From: Candidatus Paenalcaligenes intestinipullorum
Lineage (GTDB): Bacteria; Pseudomonadota; Gammaproteobacteria; Burkholderiales; Burkholderiaceae_B
Direction: 5' to 3'
NCBI GenBank assembly: GCA_019120675.1
Contig: DWUQ01000146.1
Coordinates: forward strand, 1-5,796
Length of the DNA stretch: 5,796 nt
Shown in pieces: positions 1 to 5,319 of this stretch (position 1 is the stretch's first letter; each line of letters begins with the position of its first letter). Position numbers and translations under genes: made by a program. Under the pieces are notes generated by a model. The model was not told the DNA's origin. It was given only the letters and a program-made list of their open reading frames with translations, and did no database searches.

Positions 1-267
1 CTGGCCCCGTTTTACTCAGCGGCCCACCGCGAGGCTGGCGGCTATTGGACGGAAAACCGCCAACACATGCGCGTGTTTTATCCCTTAATGGGCTTATCTT
101 TGGGAGTGGTGGACGTACAGCGGCCTCAGTTGTACAACGCAGAGTTGCTGGCCGAGATGGCGTCTACCGCCAAAAATCGCGCTAAACGTTCGGTAAGCAA
201 CGCCTTATGCATTGAGCGACGCGCACCGTTGGCTTCTGCGCGACAAGCACACACGCAAGTGAGTTAA
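1..267 (+). CDS. GGDEF-domain protein, C-terminal fragment (likely EAL-CBS-GGDEF type)
   Basis: The reading frame is open from the first base and ends at TAA 265-267, giving the last 88 residues of a protein whose start lies outside the window. It contains a strand reading FYPLMGLSLGVVDV, which matches the late GGDEF-domain strand usually written FPLMSLSIGVV. A helix follows, LLAEMASTAKNRAKR, matching the usual AEIAAEAKRYAK segment, and then NALCIERR, matching the NSLFIERR-type ending typical of proteins that combine EAL, CBS and GGDEF domains. Such proteins make or break cyclic di-GMP at the cytoplasmic face of the cell. The GGDEF signature itself and any EAL domain are upstream and not visible, so cyclase or phosphodiesterase activity cannot be judged. 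The tail after IERR is polar and unremarkable. The gene is convergent with rpe. I am fairly sure of the domain and less sure of the full architecture. Confidence 0.72.
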   Translation: MAPFYSAAHREAGGYWTENRQHMRVFYPLMGLSLGVVDVQRPQLYNAELLAEMASTAKNRAKRSVSNALCIERRAPLASARQAHTQVS

Positions 268-341
268 AGAAGTAGCAGGCATAAGGGACGTCGTTGTAAA
301 CGTGTAGAGGCCTTGTCGTTATACCTTGCCTGACAGGGCGG

Positions 342-369
342 TGCGCTGGCGTGTAGGGGTGCCAGCGCA
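342..369. repeat. Perfect 9-bp inverted repeat between convergent genes
   Basis: TGCGCTGGC at 342-350 is exactly complementary to GCCAGCGCA at 361-369, with a 10-base loop. It sits between the stop of the GGDEF gene at 267 and the stop of the minus-strand rpe gene at 384-386, where a shared terminator would be expected. Neither strand has a T-run next to the stem, so it is not a canonical intrinsic terminator. It may stabilise 3' ends or help Rho-dependent termination. The rest of the 268-383 spacer shows nothing I recognise. Confidence 0.5.
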
Positions 370-383
370 AGATAGACGTGCTC

Positions 384-1082
384 TTAGCTGGCTTGGTCCG
401 CTGCGGCTAAGGCCGCACGCATGCGTTGGATGACCGCAGCGTAATCCGGCTGATTAAAAATAGCCGAGCCGGCCACAAAGGCATCCGCACCCGCCGCGCG
501 GATACTACCAATGTTGTCCACATTGACCCCTCCGTCGACTTCTAGGCGAATCGGCTGACCGCCTGCCTCGACCCATTGATCGATTCGCTGACGTGCAGCC
601 CGTACTTTTTCTAGCGTATGGCCAATAAAGCGCTGCCCTCCAAAGCCCGGGTTCACTGACATCAGCAGGATAAAGTCTAACTTGTCCATCACGTGTTCCA
701 TCCAGTCGAGTGAGGTGGCGGGGTTAAACACCAAGCCGGCCTTACAGCCTTGATCACGAATCAGCGCTAAGCTGCGATCGACGTGACGGGTGGCCTCAGG
801 GTGAAAGCTAATGAGGTTAGCACCTGCTTTGGCAAAAGGCGTAATCAGACCATCGACAGGCTCCACCATCAGATGGACATCAATCGGGGCTTCGGTATGT
901 GGGCGCAAGGCCTCGCAGATCATGGGGCCAAAGGTGAGATTGGGCACATAGTGATTGTCCATGACATCAAAATGAATCCAATCGGCCCCAGCCGCGACCA
1001 CATCGCGCACCTCTTGGCCCAAACAGGCAAAATCAGCGGATAAAAGACTGGGAGCAATAACGGGCGACTGTTTGTGAGACAT
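384..1082 (-). CDS. rpe: Ribulose-phosphate 3-epimerase
   Basis: This cytoplasmic TIM-barrel enzyme interconverts D-ribulose 5-phosphate and D-xylulose 5-phosphate in the pentose phosphate pathway. From the chosen start it has 232 residues, a normal length for the family. Visible motifs in order are IAPSLLSADF (9-18), HFDVMDNHYVPN (37-48), DVHLMVEP (68-75), NPGFGGQ (144-150), EVDGGV (181-186) and GSAIF (205-209). By family knowledge His37, Asp39, His70 and Asp183 are the metal ligands, Asp39 and Asp183 are the acid/base pair, and the NPGFGG loop and GSA segment hold the phosphate. The start at 1082 gives MSHKQSPVIAPSLLSADF, matching known N-termini. An upstream in-frame ATG at 1148 would add 22 residues with no family counterpart. 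No Shine-Dalgarno sequence is evident before 1082, and a candidate promoter would give a very short leader. The gene is divergent from apaG. Confidence 0.96.
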   Translation of the reverse strand: MSHKQSPVIAPSLLSADFACLGQEVRDVVAAGADWIHFDVMDNHYVPNLTFGPMICEALRPHTEAPIDVHLMVEPVDGLITPFAKAGANLISFHPEATRHVDRSLALIRDQGCKAGLVFNPATSLDWMEHVMDKLDFILLMSVNPGFGGQRFIGHTLEKVRAARQRIDQWVEAGGQPIRLEVDGGVNVDNIGSIRAAGADAFVAGSAIFNQPDYAAVIQRMRAALAAADQAS

Positions 1083-1104
1083 GGTGACAAGGTTTCGTGA
1101 TAAT
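1076..1104 (+). promoter_or_regulatory. Candidate sigma70 promoter for the apaG operon
   Basis: GAGACA at 1076-1081 (4 of 6 matches to TTGACA), a 17-base spacer, and GATAAT at 1099-1104 (5 of 6 matches to TATAAT). Transcription would begin near 1111 and leave a leader of about 80 bases before the GTG of apaG. The -35 hexamer overlaps the rpe start codon. This is inferred by eye from hexamer fit and spacing only. Confidence 0.35.
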
Positions 1105-1129
1105 GACTGAATGCGTATAAGTGTGTCAT
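1100..1129 (-). promoter_or_regulatory. Candidate sigma70 promoter for rpe
   Basis: Read on the minus strand, ATGACA at 1129-1124 (5 of 6 matches to TTGACA), an 18-base spacer, and CATTAT at 1105-1100 (4 of 6 matches to TATAAT). Transcription would begin near 1093, leaving only about 10 bases before the ATG at 1082, which would fit the lack of a ribosome binding site. Its -10 box shares five bases with the proposed apaG -10 box on the other strand. This is inferred by eye. Confidence 0.3.
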
Positions 1130-1181
1130 GATTATGGGCGAATGTCATGCGCGTGCGATGCGCGATCTGTGTTTTTATTAT

Positions 1182-1195
1182 GGAGGCAAGGTGTG
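1182..1195 (+). promoter_or_regulatory. Ribosome binding site that fixes the apaG GTG start
   Basis: GGAGG at 1182-1186 is a full Shine-Dalgarno core, followed by six bases and then GTG at 1193-1195. No comparable site precedes the in-frame ATG codons further upstream at 1121 or 1142, so the GTG is the best start. Confidence 0.8.
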
Positions 1196-1567
1196 AGGCC
1201 TGAAGATGTGAGTGTGGAAGTCACACCCCAATATTTACCTGAGCAATCCGAGCCCGAGCAGCAGCATTATGTGTTTGCCTATACCGTACGTATTAGCAAC
1301 CATGGCACGCAGGCCGTGCAAGTCGTCAGTCGTCACTGGATTATTACCGATGCTAACCAAGCCGTCCAAGAAGTCCGCGGCCTCGGCGTGGTCGGCAAGC
1401 AACCTCTCTTAGAGCCCGGTGCTACCTTCGAATACACCAGCGGTTGTCCTTTATCCACACCGATTGGCACCATGCGCGGTAGCTTTCATTGTGTGTCCGA
1501 AGACGGCCATCCCTTGGATGTGCCCATTCCTGAGTTTGTGTTAGCCCTTCCTCGTACCTTGCATTAA
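1193..1567 (+). CDS. apaG: ApaG family protein (Co2+/Mg2+ phenotype-associated)
   Basis: From the GTG start this is a 124-residue protein, the usual size for ApaG. It has a single ApaG domain with an immunoglobulin/fibronectin-III-like beta fold. Conserved stretches are VEVTPQYLPEQSEP (8-21), YVFAYTVRISN (26-36), SRHWIITD (46-53), VRGLGVVGKQPLL (61-73, containing the GxGxxG-like GLGVVG), YTSGCPLSTPIGTMRGSF (81-98) and the nearly invariant end IPEFVLALPRTLH. The biochemical function is not settled; in enteric bacteria mutations in the homologue (corD) alter Co2+ resistance and Mg2+ flux, hence the common name. Here it is not next to apaH or ksgA, its enteric partners. Instead it heads an operon, 8 bp before mltA. 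A longer frame running back to 1121 is open but adds 24 residues with no family match. Confidence 0.95.
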   Translation: MRPEDVSVEVTPQYLPEQSEPEQQHYVFAYTVRISNHGTQAVQVVSRHWIITDANQAVQEVRGLGVVGKQPLLEPGATFEYTSGCPLSTPIGTMRGSFHCVSEDGHPLDVPIPEFVLALPRTLH

Positions 1568-1575
1568 GGTGATTT

Positions 1576-2871
1576 ATGAAGCTTTTACGTGGCGCCGCCC
1601 TAGGCGCATTGGTGATGTTGGCCGCCTGTTCATCGGTACCGCTTGAACACAGCGATAGCGATCAGCCTAGCAGCCCAGCGGCGGCTAAAAACGCCGATGT
1701 GGCCGCTGAGCCCTTGCGGGTGCCGGCCTTAAGTGAACTTGGCGATAGTCCCGCACGGCCTTTAGCCGGCAAATACCAAGCTACCAATTGGGCCAGCTTA
1801 CCGGGGTGGAGCAATGATGACCTGCAGCATGTGTGGAAGGGCTTCATTAACAATTGCAAAGGCTTAATGCGCCCGATTAGTGGCTCTTTGAGCATGCCGG
1901 CACGCGCGACCCCACGAGTATGGCAGCCGGTCTGCGAAGCCGCTCAACGCGACGTACCCGCACAGCCTGATGCCAGTGTGGTACGCCAGTTTTTACAAAG
2001 CCATTTGCAGCCCTGGCGGGTCTTGGATGGTGCGGGCAAAGCCGCCAGCAATACGGTCACCGGCTATTACGAGCCTGTCATTCAAGCGTCGACGCGCCAA
2101 GAGGGCGAGTACCAATGGCCCTTGTACGCTACCCCAAGCGATTTACTCACCATTGACTTAGGTCAGCTGTACCCCGAGCTGGCGGGTAAACGCATCCGCG
2201 GCAAAGTCGACGGCAAACGCGTTGTGCCCTACGATACGCGTGCGCAAATTGCGGCCAACAGCCAGCGTCAGCCCAAAGCGATTGTGTGGGCCAACGATCC
2301 GGTCGAGGCGTTCTTTTTGCAAATCCAAGGCTCGGGCCGTGCGCTGTTGCCTAATGGTAAGGCGGTGCGCTTAGCCTACGATGATCATAATGGTCACCCC
2401 TATGTGTCGATTGGCAAATGGCTGGCCGACCAAGGAGAAATGCCTTTAGCCCAAACCTCCATGCAAAACATCAAAGCTTGGGCCAAACGCAACCCGCACC
2501 GGGTGCAGGAATTATTAAACGTCAATCCGGCCACGGTGTTTTTCCGCGAAGAAAAAATCAACGATCCGTTGTTGGGGCCAAAGGGGGCGTATAGCATTCC
2601 TTTGATTGCTGAGCGCGCCATTGCGGTCGACCCAACCTTTGTACCGCTCGGGGCGCCTGTATTTTTAGCCACCACCTACCCAGCTAGTGGGCAGCCCTTA
2701 CGTAAACTGGTCTTTGCCCAAGACACGGGCGCAGCGATCAAAGGGGCAGCGCGCGCAGATTTTTACTGGGGCTCTGGTGATGAGGCCGGCGCCCAAGCTG
2801 GGCGGATGAAGCAATCCGGGCAAATGTGGGTGTTATGGCCTAAACAAGCAGGAGCACCGAGCGCACGATGA
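1576..2871 (+). CDS. mltA: Membrane-bound lytic murein transglycosylase A (lipoprotein)
   Basis: MltA cleaves the MurNAc-GlcNAc bond of peptidoglycan with formation of 1,6-anhydroMurNAc, working from the inner face of the outer membrane in turnover and recycling. The 431-residue product begins with a lipoprotein signal peptide ending in LAAC, so Cys18 is the likely lipidated residue. A low-complexity Ser/Ala/Pro linker (about 19-60) follows. The MltA domain shows VTGYYEP (161-167), PYDTRAQI (218-225), FFLQIQGSGR (246-255) and then the 3D-type barrel end with AQDTGAAIKG (381-390), ADFYWGSGDEAGAQAGRMK (394-412) and MWVLWP (417-422). By comparison with E. coli MltA the catalytic acid should be Asp395, with Asp383 as a conserved neighbour. 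It is longer than the 365-residue E. coli protein. AAGGTGA at 1566-1572, overlapping the apaG stop, serves as ribosome binding site. The stop overlaps the next start as ATGA. Confidence 0.95.
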   Translation: MKLLRGAALGALVMLAACSSVPLEHSDSDQPSSPAAAKNADVAAEPLRVPALSELGDSPARPLAGKYQATNWASLPGWSNDDLQHVWKGFINNCKGLMRPISGSLSMPARATPRVWQPVCEAAQRDVPAQPDASVVRQFLQSHLQPWRVLDGAGKAASNTVTGYYEPVIQASTRQEGEYQWPLYATPSDLLTIDLGQLYPELAGKRIRGKVDGKRVVPYDTRAQIAANSQRQPKAIVWANDPVEAFFLQIQGSGRALLPNGKAVRLAYDDHNGHPYVSIGKWLADQGEMPLAQTSMQNIKAWAKRNPHRVQELLNVNPATVFFREEKINDPLLGPKGAYSIPLIAERAIAVDPTFVPLGAPVFLATTYPASGQPLRKLVFAQDTGAAIKGAARADFYWGSGDEAGAQAGRMKQSGQMWVLWPKQAGAPSAR

Positions 2872-4079
2872 AAAGTAATGAATCAATTGTAGTGTGTGGG
2901 GGTGGCATTGCGGGTATGGCGTGTGCCTTGGGCTTAGCGCGCCAAGGCTTTAAGGTGTCTGTGCTGGCTCCTGATCGTTCCCATCCGGTGCCCGATGCGG
3001 ATACCTATCATCCGCGTGTTTATGCGATTTCCGAGGCCAATCATCAGTTTTTACATGGCTTAGGGGTGTGGAATCTCATGGACGCGCGTCGTCTCACTCC
3101 TGTGGTGGCGATGGAGCTGTATGGCGATGGCGGTGGCTACCTTGAACTGGACGCGTGGCAAGACGCACGCGATACGCTCACTTGGATCGTAGAGTCCGGA
3201 GAAATGGAGCGCGTGCTGCGCCAAGCCCTGCTGGTCTATGGGGTGGTGTGGCACGATGCGCAATTAAGCAGCCGAGAGGGCAATCAACTCACCACCAGTA
3301 CTGGTCAGACGCTCCAAGCAGATCTGTTAGTTGGTGCCGATGGAGCCAAATCAACCGTGCGTCGTTTAAGCGGCATTAGCCATGAGTTTCGTGCTTATGG
3401 CGATGAGGGTTTAGTCGGCCATCTAACGGCTGAGCGTCCTCACCAAGGGGTAGCGCTACAGTGGTTTACTGGGGATTCCATCTTGGCATTGCTGCCGTTA
3501 CCCGATACCACTGAGGGACCACAGGTGTCCATGGTGTGGTCCGCGCCTGAAGGCGATATTGCCCGTCTTATGGCCATGCAAGAGCCTGCCCGCACTCAGT
3601 ACTTACAAGCACAGCTGCAAGCGATTACAGGCGGGCGTTTGGGGGCGTTGCGTTTGCGCGCGCCGTTATATCACTTTCCTCTGACCTTTGAGCGTACCGG
3701 CATGGTGGCACCGGGTGTGGCCTTGGTTAGCGACGCCGCTCACCGTGTGCATCCCTTGGCGGGGCAGGGCTTAAATCTGGGTTTGGGCGACGTTGAGGAA
3801 CTTATCCGCGTTTTGGCTCACAAACCTCAGCATATAAGCGTAGACAATATGCAGGTCTTGCAGCAATATAAGCGCCGCCGTGCGGAACCCATTGCCGCGA
3901 TGCGGCTTGTCACGTATAGCTTGCATCGCTTATTTGGTGTTCGCTCTGCGCCGATCGCGTGGGCGCGTAATGTAGGCATGTCGGTGGTCAATCAATTGCC
4001 TTTTTTAAAAAAACAACTCATCGCCAATGCCGCTGGGCAACGTCTTCGGCAGACTGCCGCCCCCAGCGCGAAGCGATAA
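2868..4079 (+). CDS. UbiH/UbiF/VisC-family FAD-dependent hydroxylase (ubiquinone biosynthesis)
   Basis: This family of class A flavoprotein monooxygenases hydroxylates the benzoquinone ring during ubiquinone synthesis, using O2 and reduced FAD. The 403-residue length is typical. Visible motifs are the N-terminal dinucleotide fold CGGGIAG (10-16, GxGxxG), RVYAIS (50-55, the RVxALS-like segment), the DG motif LVGADGAKSTVR (154-165) and the second FAD motif SDAAHRVHPLAGQGLNLGLGD (288-308). The last motif normally begins with Gly (GDAAH); here residue 288 is Ser, encoded AGC. The C-terminal YKRRRAEPIAAM (334-345) is also family-typical. Which ring position it modifies (UbiH, UbiF, UbiI, UbiL or UbiM) cannot be told from sequence alone, so no symbol is given. 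It is translationally coupled to mltA by a 4-bp ATGA overlap and followed 13 bp later by dsbC. A T6A7 tract at 4001-4013 lies near the 3' end. Confidence 0.92.
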   Translation: MKSNESIVVCGGGIAGMACALGLARQGFKVSVLAPDRSHPVPDADTYHPRVYAISEANHQFLHGLGVWNLMDARRLTPVVAMELYGDGGGYLELDAWQDARDTLTWIVESGEMERVLRQALLVYGVVWHDAQLSSREGNQLTTSTGQTLQADLLVGADGAKSTVRRLSGISHEFRAYGDEGLVGHLTAERPHQGVALQWFTGDSILALLPLPDTTEGPQVSMVWSAPEGDIARLMAMQEPARTQYLQAQLQAITGGRLGALRLRAPLYHFPLTFERTGMVAPGVALVSDAAHRVHPLAGQGLNLGLGDVEELIRVLAHKPQHISVDNMQVLQQYKRRRAEPIAAMRLVTYSLHRLFGVRSAPIAWARNVGMSVVNQLPFLKKQLIANAAGQRLRQTAAPSAKR

Positions 4080-4092
4080 CCATGGAGTAACT

Positions 4093-4914
4093 ATGAACAT
4101 CAAAGCAAACGTGGCCGCAATGGGGCTGGGAGTCAGTCTGATCGCCGCGCCTTGGCAGGCCGCGCTGGCTCAAGACGCCGCCATCGATGCCGCGTCAGAG
4201 GCGCGTACGACTGAGACGGTGTCCGAGGACACACGTTACACCGCAGTACGTAAACGCTTGGAAAGTGAATTCCAAGAGATGCAAGTGGACGAAATCCAAG
4301 CTACGCCTTTTGCTGACTTGTTGGAAGTGCGTGTCGGGAAAAATATTATCTATACCAATGCCGAAGTGGACTTTGTGTTGCAAGGGGCGCTGATTGATGT
4401 AGCCAACCGCACTGATTTAACTGCGCAGCGCTTGGAGCAAATCAATCGAGTGGACGTGGCGGCTTTGCCGTTAGAGCAGGGCATTAAAATCGTCAAAGGC
4501 GATGGTAGCCGCACTGTCGTGGTGTTTGAAGACCCCAACTGTCCGTACTGCAAGCGTTTGCATGAGTCGTTTAAAGGCTTAGATAACGTCACCATTTACT
4601 CCATGATGTACCCGATTCTTAGCTTGGATTCGATTAAAAAGGCTGAATCCATTTGGTGCGCCCCCGACCCCACCCAAGCGTTGACGGACTGGATGCTCAA
4701 TGACAAAGCACCGGCCGAAGCTAAGTGCGACGATAATCCCATCGCCAATATTGTGGAACTCGGCGGTGAAATGGGTATCCGTGGTACCCCAGCGGTAATC
4801 TTTGAGGATGGTTCGCAAGTCGGCGGTTGGTTGCCCGCAGACAAGCTCAAAGAGCGTGTCGAACAAGCGGCGGAGAATGTGGCGAAAGCTAAAGCCAACG
4901 ACCAAACCAGTTAA
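4093..4914 (+). CDS. dsbC: DsbC-family periplasmic thiol:disulfide isomerase
   Basis: DsbC is a homodimeric, V-shaped periplasmic protein that corrects wrong disulfides and is kept reduced by the membrane protein DsbD. The 273-residue product starts with a Sec signal peptide (hydrophobic about 6-22, likely cut after ALA at 24-26). An acidic linker follows, then an N-terminal DsbC dimerisation region (about 48-120), and a thioredoxin-fold domain with FEDPNCPYCKR (145-155). The active site is Cys150-Pro-Tyr-Cys153, instead of the CGYC of E. coli DsbC. The cis-proline loop is RGTPAVIF (230-237, Pro233). Cys189 and Cys212 are placed like the second, structural disulfide of DsbC. GGAG at 4084-4087, five bases before ATG 4093, fixes the start. 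An in-frame ATG at 4027 inside the preceding gene is less likely, since it would bury the signal peptide. Last gene of the operon. DsbG is an alternative, but DsbC fits better. Confidence 0.93.
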   Translation: MNIKANVAAMGLGVSLIAAPWQAALAQDAAIDAASEARTTETVSEDTRYTAVRKRLESEFQEMQVDEIQATPFADLLEVRVGKNIIYTNAEVDFVLQGALIDVANRTDLTAQRLEQINRVDVAALPLEQGIKIVKGDGSRTVVVFEDPNCPYCKRLHESFKGLDNVTIYSMMYPILSLDSIKKAESIWCAPDPTQALTDWMLNDKAPAEAKCDDNPIANIVELGGEMGIRGTPAVIFEDGSQVGGWLPADKLKERVEQAAENVAKAKANDQTS

Positions 4915-4960
4915 GACGGATACAGATATTTGTTTATCCCAGTCCGGCATAACTTTTTGA

Positions 4961-4998
4961 AAAATGCCTGCAGAGTTCAGTCTTTGCAGGCATTTTTT
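4961..4998 (+). terminator. Intrinsic terminator of the apaG-mltA-ubi-dsbC operon
   Basis: AAAATGCCTGCA at 4961-4972 pairs perfectly with TGCAGGCATTTT at 4985-4996. The stem can extend inward through a G-T wobble (4973/4984), A-T and G-C to leave a six-base loop TTCAGT (4976-4981). A run of six T (4993-4998) forms the end of the stem and the U-tract. It begins 46 bases after the dsbC stop. The opposite strand lacks an uninterrupted T-run beyond the stem, so it should work mainly in the plus direction. Confidence 0.9.
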
Positions 4999-5016
4999 AA
5001 CTCCTTACGAAGCATA

Positions 5017-5056
5017 TTGTTGCCTTTTTGCTTGCAAAACAACATGTTGCTTTTTG
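5017..5056. repeat. Imperfect direct repeat with small hairpin in AT-rich spacer
   Basis: TTGTTGCCTTTTTG (5017-5030) recurs as ATGTTGCTTTTTG (5044-5056), differing by one C and the first bases. Between them CAAAACAACA (5035-5044) can pair back with TTTTG (5026-5030) and TGTTG (5018-5022) across a three-base bulge and a CTTG loop. The surrounding 4999-5103 stretch is AT-rich, has no convincing coding content on either strand, and separates the operon terminator from the MCP remnant. The function is unknown and it may simply be junction debris. Confidence 0.4.
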
Positions 5057-5103
5057 TCACGCAATAAGCTGACCTCTTTAGCCATAAGCCTAATTAATTT
5101 GTC

Positions 5104-5319
5104 ATGGCCGAAGTGGTTGAAGCCATCTCTAAAGTGAATGGGATCATGAGCGAGATTGCGTCCGCCAGCCGCGAGCAAACCATTGGTATTGAGCAAATCA
5201 ACGTAGCGATTAATCTGCTGGATGTGACCACTCAGGGTAAGCCTTTAATAGTCGAGGGTGGCGCCGCCATCAATTCGCAAATCGTGCAGCGTAATGTGGC
5301 TGGCCTGATCGGAAAGTAA
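5104..5319 (+). pseudogene. Methyl-accepting chemotaxis protein remnant (signalling-domain fragment)
   Basis: The first 44 codons (5104-5235) read MAEVVEAISKVNGIMSEIAS followed by ASREQTIGIEQINVAINLLD and VTTQ. This matches the MCP cytoplasmic helix just after the hairpin tip, typically M.EVV.SV..V..IM.EI..AS.EQ..GI.QVN.A...LD..TQ. An intact MCP has several hundred residues upstream and continues with QNAALVEEAA; here neither is present. In frame upstream a TAA stop lies at 5095-5097, and no ribosome binding site precedes the ATG. After codon 44 the frame stays open to 5319 but lies on the antisense strand of the entA-like gene, whose stop is at 5245. It is best read as a decayed scrap of a chemoreceptor gene left by a rearrangement. 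A short expressed protein of 71 residues cannot be excluded but has little support. Confidence 0.75.

Noticed and set aside
1083..1148. Longer rpe start at 1148 adding 22 residues
   Set aside because: The extension has no counterpart in Rpe proteins, crosses the apaG control region and has no ribosome binding site; MSHKQSPVIAPSLLSADF from 1082 matches family N-termini.
1121..1192. Longer apaG start at ATG 1121
   Set aside because: The added 24 residues do not look like ApaG, and a full GGAGG lies six bases before the GTG at 1193.
2400..2675. Minus-strand open frame of 91 codons inside mltA
   Set aside because: It is the complement of well-conserved MltA coding sequence and has no independent coding signal.
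4027..4092. dsbC starting at ATG 4027 inside the preceding gene
   Set aside because: It would place 22 polar residues before the signal peptide. The ATG at 4093 has GGAG at the right spacing and gives a normal Sec signal.
4596..4950. Minus-strand open frames of 100 and 123 codons opposite dsbC
   Set aside because: Both are antisense shadows of a clearly conserved DsbC thioredoxin domain, and the longer one starts just before the operon terminator.
5005..5196. Minus-strand open frame of 63 codons across the AT-rich spacer
   Set aside because: Half of it is antisense to the MCP fragment, the rest resembles no family I recognise, and it lacks a ribosome binding site.
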